A DNA stretch of 64,000 bases from Diplolepis rosae. Taxonomy: Eukaryota; Arthropoda; Insecta; Hymenoptera; Diplolepididae. The stretch spans positions 20,434,001-20,498,000 of the forward strand of contig JAPYXD010000723.1 in the NCBI GenBank assembly GCA_030998225.1. The letters are read 5' to 3'. The notes below the pieces were generated by a model. That model made no database searches, had not been told where the DNA came from, and saw only the letters and a program-made list of their open reading frames with translations. This document shows, piece by piece, positions 58,507 to 64,000 of the stretch; within the stretch, counting starts at the first letter, position 1, and the number at the start of each line of letters is the position of its first letter. The translations under genes and the position numbers were made by a program.

Positions 58507-59345
58507 TGGTTTCATATTTTGTACTAAAAAATATAGTTCTTTTGCAAAAAAACTAAAAAATGTATGGAACACAACAAAAAATAATCATGAAATTATTTAT
58601 AAAAATACATTTTGAATAGATATGTCAGAAATAGATAAATAAAAGTTTGTGAAAATATTACGTCGGTAATTTTGCCAGTAATGATAATTAGTACTACGGC
58701 ATTGGTAAACCACTTGAGCACCAACTGTCAATGAGATTCCTATGTCGGCTGATGGCCAATATTTGAATTCTATTTACAGCCAGTACTGTACCGAAGGTTG
58801 GCATAACTCACTTGTCGGTATTTTGACAATAATGATAATCAGTGCTGCCAAAGAATACTACGTCACTACTGCGCCAGTAGTAAGCCAATAATATGCCAAT
58901 GTTTGTCACAGTATTGACCAGCAGCACTGATATTACTCTTCGGTTACAACTGGCACAATACTGCACTGGTTGTAAAAACTGTCTCGCTTCCGAATTTTCC
59001 ACCTGAGACCTTGAGAAGAGAAAAACCATTAATTGCGAATATAATATGGCGTTATTGGTACGTTTGAAGCAAGAAATTGCGAAAAAACGACCTCAAATAA
59101 AGAAGAAGAAAAATTCTCCCGATCTGGCTCCCAGCGACTACTACCTGTTTGCAGACCTAAAAAGAATGCTCAAGGAAAAGAAATTTGACTCCAATGAAGA
59201 AGTGATTGCCAAGAGTGAAGCGTACTTTAAGGCCGATGATAAATCGTTCTACAAAAAAGGCATCCAACTGTTAGAGAAGCATTGGAATGAATGTATCACT
59301 CTTGAAGGAGACTATGTTGATGAATGAAGTCAAATTTTGCCTAAA

Positions 59346-59787
59346 AGTTGTTGTTTTATTAGTCATCCTCCGAACTTATTGAGTCATGTGTTAAAAAATA
59401 GATCTGAATGCGTTTCCTGTCATGAAATTTTAAAAATTAATTTTAAAAAAGTACGCAATGCATGTTTTATGAATTCTATAATTTCTAATATAATTTTCAA
59501 ACGTTTAAACTCGAACTTTTGTAAGCCTTGAATTTAAAAACTTATAGTCAATTTTACTAATTTTTTCGGTGTATGATTTCTCAAAAACTTACAAAAAATC
59601 TTTTTTTGATACCACAACGTTTTCCAAAATTTGACACGATAAAATTCTTAGCACTTTGGATTCTGAATCAGCAAACAATTTCTTTTCCAAAATAGTATTT
59701 TACACACGTGAGATACAACTATAAACTATAGAAAACTGAATAAACGGAAAAAAACTTTTGTTCTAGTTCAAATAAAACTTACGTATT
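59346..59787. other. Unassigned AT-rich DNA
   Basis: No supportable feature after the mariner 3' end. Confidence 0.35.
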
Positions 59788-59990
59788 AGGGAAGCTTACT
59801 TCTGAAAGAAGATTTGTACTCCCAGGCTGAAGTGGAAACGTCTTATCAACAAAGTTATGAAATCAAATGTCACAGATAATTTCAACACATCTTCTTTCGG
59901 GAAGTTTGCTTCCAAATGTTTTTCACTCCCAAGTTGAAGTCTAAATGTTCCGACAACAGAGGAATAAAATCAAGTTCTTCAAAAAAACTT
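59788..59990 (+). repeat. Diverged tandem duplication of about 122 bp
   Basis: GGGAAGCTTACTTCTGAAAG at 59788 and GGGAAGTTTGCTTCCAAATG about 122 bp later begin two diverged units. Both then have ACTCCCA(G/A)G(C/T)TGAAGT and a GAAATCAA / TAAAATCAA end. Confidence 0.6.
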
Positions 59991-61164
59991 TAATGTTCAT
60001 GTCAGAATGTGTCGTCAACGAATCTGGGAAAAAATTTGCTTGATTTGAGCAAAAGATTTTCTTGGATATACATAAATGTTAAGAGAGCTTTCTATTTTTT
60101 GCGTCAAAAACATTGTTTAAAAGTTGAATATTAAAGTTAAGTATTAAAGTTACACTGATGAAATTTGGTATACATATAAAAAAGGTTTTAATAAACTACA
60201 AGAAGTTTAATTAAAATGTTGAAAACAAATTTGCGGAAACTTTGAAGTGTTTTTCTCGAAACTTTTAATTGACTTTCTTAGTTTAATAAAGCCTATATAA
60301 CATTGTACTAAATTTTACTAAAAAATTAACTTTTTGATCCAACAAATTAGAAAGCCCTCTTATATTAATTTAAACTTACTTTAGTTGGTTGAACAAAATG
60401 TTGATTAATTCAAAGAAACTTTTTGGTTAAATCTACTAAATTATTTAAAATTTGGAAAAAATTGGTTGATGCGATAAGAAAATTGCTTTAAGAAAACAAA
60501 GATTTAATTAAATTAAGGAGTTATATCTGTTTTGATATTTTCTAGAATTGATTTTTTTTGGCTTAAATGACGTATAAATATCACAAAAATGATAAGAAAA
60601 AGGAATTATAAGTAGGAAAATTGTTTGAATGTTTTCAGAGTCTAATTTCCTATTCCATGTAGAAAAGCAGTTTTAAAACTTTTGCGTTTTTTGATTGGTT
60701 TTTTTCAAAACCATCTTTTTAAAAACGCACGGGAAAATAACTTTCGATTTCCATCCGATTTGCTTAAAATGTTAACTGTAGGTGCATAAATAGATTATCA
60801 TGAGAATTACACGTGATTGTTAATATTGATCAATAATATTTTCATTTATAAATAAATAATTATTAATAATAAATAATATATGAACAACAATTTTTTCTAA
60901 ATAATAGAAAAGTTTCCATTTATTTTGATAGAGAAGTTTTCCCACCTCAGAAGAGGGAATTAAATTGGCAGACTTGTTCTAAAAATTCCGAGTAGTTATT
61001 GCAGTGTATATCAATGATTTTCTTTAATTGACCAAAACAAGTTTTTGTTGAATTTAACAAACTTTATTGAGTTTGAAGTGATCAGTGATACCAGATCGCC
61101 TTTACAAATATTTCTTCCAGAAGCAAACCGGCATTAATAAATTTTTCTGAAGAAAAAGAAAATA
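59991..61164. other. Unassigned AT-rich DNA
   Basis: TTGGTT and AACAAA words near 60300-60480 recall the 10258-10760 tract, but no ends were found. Confidence 0.35.
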
Positions 61165-61166
61165 TA

Positions 61167-62306
61167 GGGGAGAAGCGGCGAAATTGGCGCACCTAATAGA
61201 AAGTGCGAGTTTAAAAAGAAAGTATATGACTAAAAATTATGAAAAAATATTTATTTAATAGCTGGATATCTTTTCTATACTTTCCAATGGATAAAGATTG
61301 CATTGAAAATTATTAAAGCAGGTTTTTATTCAGATTTCCGAAGGTCTGCACCTGCGTCAATTTACCCGCCATGTCGGGTAAATTGACGCACTAATATTAT
61401 AATCTTCTCTTGCCACGTATTAGTTATATTTTCATAGATTTAGAATTACATTTCAGTAGCAAAGGTTGATGAAAAGAGGTAGTTATAATTTGAAACTAAA
61501 TTTGAGATAGTATATCAAGATATGTGAAGTTTTTTATACCTTTATTCACATAAACCAGCCAAAGTTAAAATATATTTTATATTTGTACAATAAAATACTG
61601 GCAATTGTGGATATTTAAGTGAATATTCAAATTGAAATCATTTTTATAGAGAATTATTTGAATTTGTAATCAGAAGTATATACAGTTATTAACTTTAGAA
61701 GACTTATTAATAATAGAAACAATCAATCAAAAATACAAATTTTTTACTTACATTGCTTTCACATCTTAAAATCGAGAAAACTTTCAAAACACTGTCAGAC
61801 TGCAAATTAATTATTAAAAATCGCTTTTAAAATGCCTTAATACCTCAAACTTAAAAAAAAATTTAACCACTGATTGTTCAAATGAATATAACCTTACAAA
61901 GTCGTTACATCAGTTTTGCGAACCACATTACCTCCCATGTCACAAAAAATCGTAAGAAAAAGATTAGCAGAAAAGTCCAGCGACATTCAAATGTATATAT
62001 CTATATATTAATAATTGTGTACTTACTATCTTCTTTATATTTTCAATCATAAACATCCGAGCACTTGACTTCAGTCACCGGTTTCCAGAAACACAACACG
62101 TGTGCCAACTTCGCCTCTGATTTAAATCTCGTATGCGCCAATTTTGCCGCAAGTGTATCGTTCATTAATTAAATACTTTTTACGTAAAATGCATATCATA
62201 CAAGAATGCACACGATAGAACTATTTTTATTTTTTGTTATGTTATCATTTTCTGAAAAATAGGGTGCGCCAATTTAGACGACGCGACAATTTCGCCGCTT
62301 CTCCCC
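61167..62306. mobile_element. TA-flanked element, GGGGAGAAGCGGCGAAATTG ends
   Basis: 1140 bp. Inverted ends GGGGAGAAGCGGCGAAATTG and complement, TA on both sides. GGCGCACC follows at both ends, and TGCGTCAATTTACCC / GGGTAAATTGACGCA forms an internal hairpin near 61345-61395. Non-coding. Confidence 0.85.
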
Positions 62307-62308
62307 TA

Positions 62309-63580
62309 ATAGAATGAATATTTATTAATTTTCTATATACTATGAAAAAATAATGAATATAGTAGAATTGGGGCATTGCATAATACGATATTTAAGTCAA
62401 TACGAGTACACACGTACTGATTTTGATGGAAAGACAAAAGCTGAGTACATAATTTAGTTGAAGTATAAAACGATGCTCAAGCTTGAGTGCGAAATAAAAG
62501 TGAAAAAAAAAAAAATATTTAGTCATTCATACTCTTAATTTTCATAAGAGTAAAATAAGTTTGTAATTATCATGACGAATATTCTGCATTAAACATAAGA
62601 ATAATTAACAATTTCTCTGAAGGTGATCAAAGCAATCGTGTCGCCTTCACGAATAGAGTAACGAGATTTGTTCGTTAGCAGGATTAATGCAATAATATCA
62701 CGTTCTTTCATCTCCTCGATGGTATTATCTGCTTTCTAGCCAACTTTAGTTTTGCATTAATTGGGTCCGCGTGCTGATAATAAAGAAAGTCTTAAAAAGA
62801 AAACGCAACTTTGAGTAGACGAATCACAGTTTTATTTAAATTTATAATCCTTTGATCTCCTAACTAAACCCTTTTAGCGACAATCGGTTTCTCTTTAATT
62901 TCTCTTTTTCGAGACAATTACTTAATCTTTGCACAATTTAATTTAAGCTCCACAAAATTACCTTTTAGATAAGATGTTTTAAATAATTTTATATAATATA
63001 TATTATATATTATTATTATATATATAATATATATTATATATTTTAAATAACAAAGTTAAACTCAAATTTCTCTTTGTGGTTTGAAATTTTTTTTATTGAA
63101 AATCGAATCTAATGGATATCAAGTCGTATTTCTGAAAAAATTTAGGACTAGGTAAATAAAAGTGTATAAATCTACTTTTGGAAATAATTGATTTGTTTTC
63201 TTTTGTAGTGTTATGTTGAAAACGTGTCGTGCTTGTTAAAGATTGGATGACATTTTTGGAACAGGGCACATTGAATATTTACAACATTTTTCATTGAAAA
63301 GTTTTTGAATTTGGCCATATTTATTTTCAAATAAAGGTATGCGGAATATTTTTTTAATAAATACTACAAAAATTCATTATTCCAAGACAAAATGAAATCC
63401 TGAATATTTGTCTATGCGGTACCGAATTGGAATCTTTAAATTGATTTGAAATTATGCGGAAGTAACGGAAAATTATATGGAATTTGTAATCATTTTAAGA
63501 AAACGTATCTTAAATTTGCTGAAGATTGACTAAAATTTCCGAAATGTTTATTCAAATTTTAAAACTTTACTAAACTTATT
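62309..63580. other. Unassigned DNA with an AT palindrome
   Basis: TATATAATATATATTATATA-type palindromic sequence at about 62990-63042. No gene. Confidence 0.45.
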
Positions 63581-63589
63581 CAAATTTAT

Positions 63590-63850
63590 CTTGCAATCGC
63601 TAAACTGTAAAGAGAATGTTAGTTACATGTAACTGTATAAAGCCCCAGTTACCTGAAACGTAAAATTTTTTCTGTTTAAGTTTCAGGATTTTCAGATAGA
63701 AGTATCGGGATACTCAGTGAATTTTAACAGAAAATTAAAATATTTTTTTTTTTAAATTCATTAAAAAATAACTGAATTTTCTTTAATTAATCTCAATCTT
63801 GCTAAATTAAAACTGTATAAAGCTTCAGTGACGTATTCCGGAAAATCCCG
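63590..63850 (+). repeat. Dispersed repeat B, copy 3 (diverged)
   Basis: GTTACATGTAACTGTATAAA, ACGTAAAATTTTTTCTG and GATACTCAGTGAATTTTAAC resemble copy 1 at 2180-2350. Boundaries are unclear. Confidence 0.45.
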
Positions 63851-64000
63851 GCAGATATTTCTGACAGTGTTCCTTTAGTAAGCATTTATACAAATATCTA
63901 GTAGGTTTGAACTAATTAATAGTGAAATTCTCCTAATTTAATCACTAATAGTTCAATTCTATCAAATTCTTCTATTACTATTTCATTTCTATCTGAATCA

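Larger units (their letters stand above)
57332..59007. mobile_element. 1.68-kb non-autonomous element inserted in the mariner, CYCAGGTGGAAA ends
   Basis: Inverted ends CCCAGGTGGAAA (left) and CTCAGGTGGAAA (right, inverted). The mariner frame fixes the empty site, giving an AC (or ACC) target duplication. TACTGGC / GCCAGTA words are frequent in both subterminal regions (57333-57530 and 58670-58975), as in CACTA-type elements. It contains an ORF1 fragment and a tRNA-like sequence but no transposase. Confidence 0.75.
57050..59327 (+). pseudogene. Mariner transposase pseudogene split by a 1.68-kb insertion
   Basis: The first part (to 57331) reads, with stops, a mariner catalytic region: RYVTMDET (first Asp), ESNRQSVE, KGENRPKRLKAQMLAGKVLA, then FVFWDAHGVLFIDY with the second Asp region. 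The frame resumes at 59010 exactly in phase as LEKRKTINCEYNMALLVRLK. A deletion then joins IKKKK to SPDLAPSDYYLF (third Asp). It ends KKFDSNEEVIAKSEAYFKAD ... LEGDYVDE and stop. The copy is dead from stops, the deletion and the insertion. It is a third mariner lineage in the window. Confidence 0.85.

Overview
The window is AT-rich arthropod nuclear DNA, most likely from an insect and possibly a hymenopteran. The supports are spliced genes with GT-AG introns, several decayed mariner transposons, two decayed non-LTR retrotransposon ORF1 fragments with three CCHC knuckles, and dense TA- or TTAA-flanked miniature elements. I found no convincing host gene, rRNA, functional tRNA, operon or CRISPR array. 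The sequence is a layered deposit of transposable elements.

The centrepiece is one apparently complete large DNA transposon at about 20817-32467 (11.65 kb). It has 33-bp terminal inverted repeats (30/33 identical) starting CCCGAGTCG, with more subterminal repeats inside. It carries two divergently transcribed multi-exon genes, and both can be spliced in frame from start to stop. On the minus strand a 3-exon gene encodes an 856-residue transposase of the Tnp2 / EnSpm-CACTA type. On the plus strand a 7-exon gene encodes a 614-residue protein with an N-terminal conserved-looking module, a recent 309-bp coding tandem duplication and a C-terminal BEN DNA-binding domain. The genes share a roughly 560-bp central intergenic region. 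Intron 1 of the BEN gene has absorbed three separate miniature elements without damage to the reading frame.

Two other elements, a 216-bp hairpin at 45567-45782 and a 1.68-kb element at 57332-59007, end in CCC-like termini and have 2-bp (or 3-bp) duplications beginning with A, as the large element does. They may have been moved by the same kind of transposase. The 57-59 kb element sits inside a mariner reading frame and itself holds a retrotransposon ORF1 fragment and a tRNA-like sequence.

Layout: 0-3 kb has a dispersed 480-bp repeat (second copy at 55.7 kb) and ORF1 fragment 1. 3-10 kb has MITEs, a pogo-like element and an internally deleted mariner. 10.9-12.3 kb is a piggyBac-like non-autonomous element. 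12.9-18.7 kb holds two copies of one CACTGAGAAAA-ended family, each with different nested insertions, including a frameshifted THAP zinc finger and a second mariner. 19.7-20.4 kb is a TTAA palindrome with internal subrepeats. 20.8-32.5 kb is the intact transposon. 33-54 kb has many foldback elements and a deleted mariner. 55.7-59.3 kb is the nested mariner complex. 59.3-64 kb is mostly non-coding with one 1.14-kb TA-flanked element.
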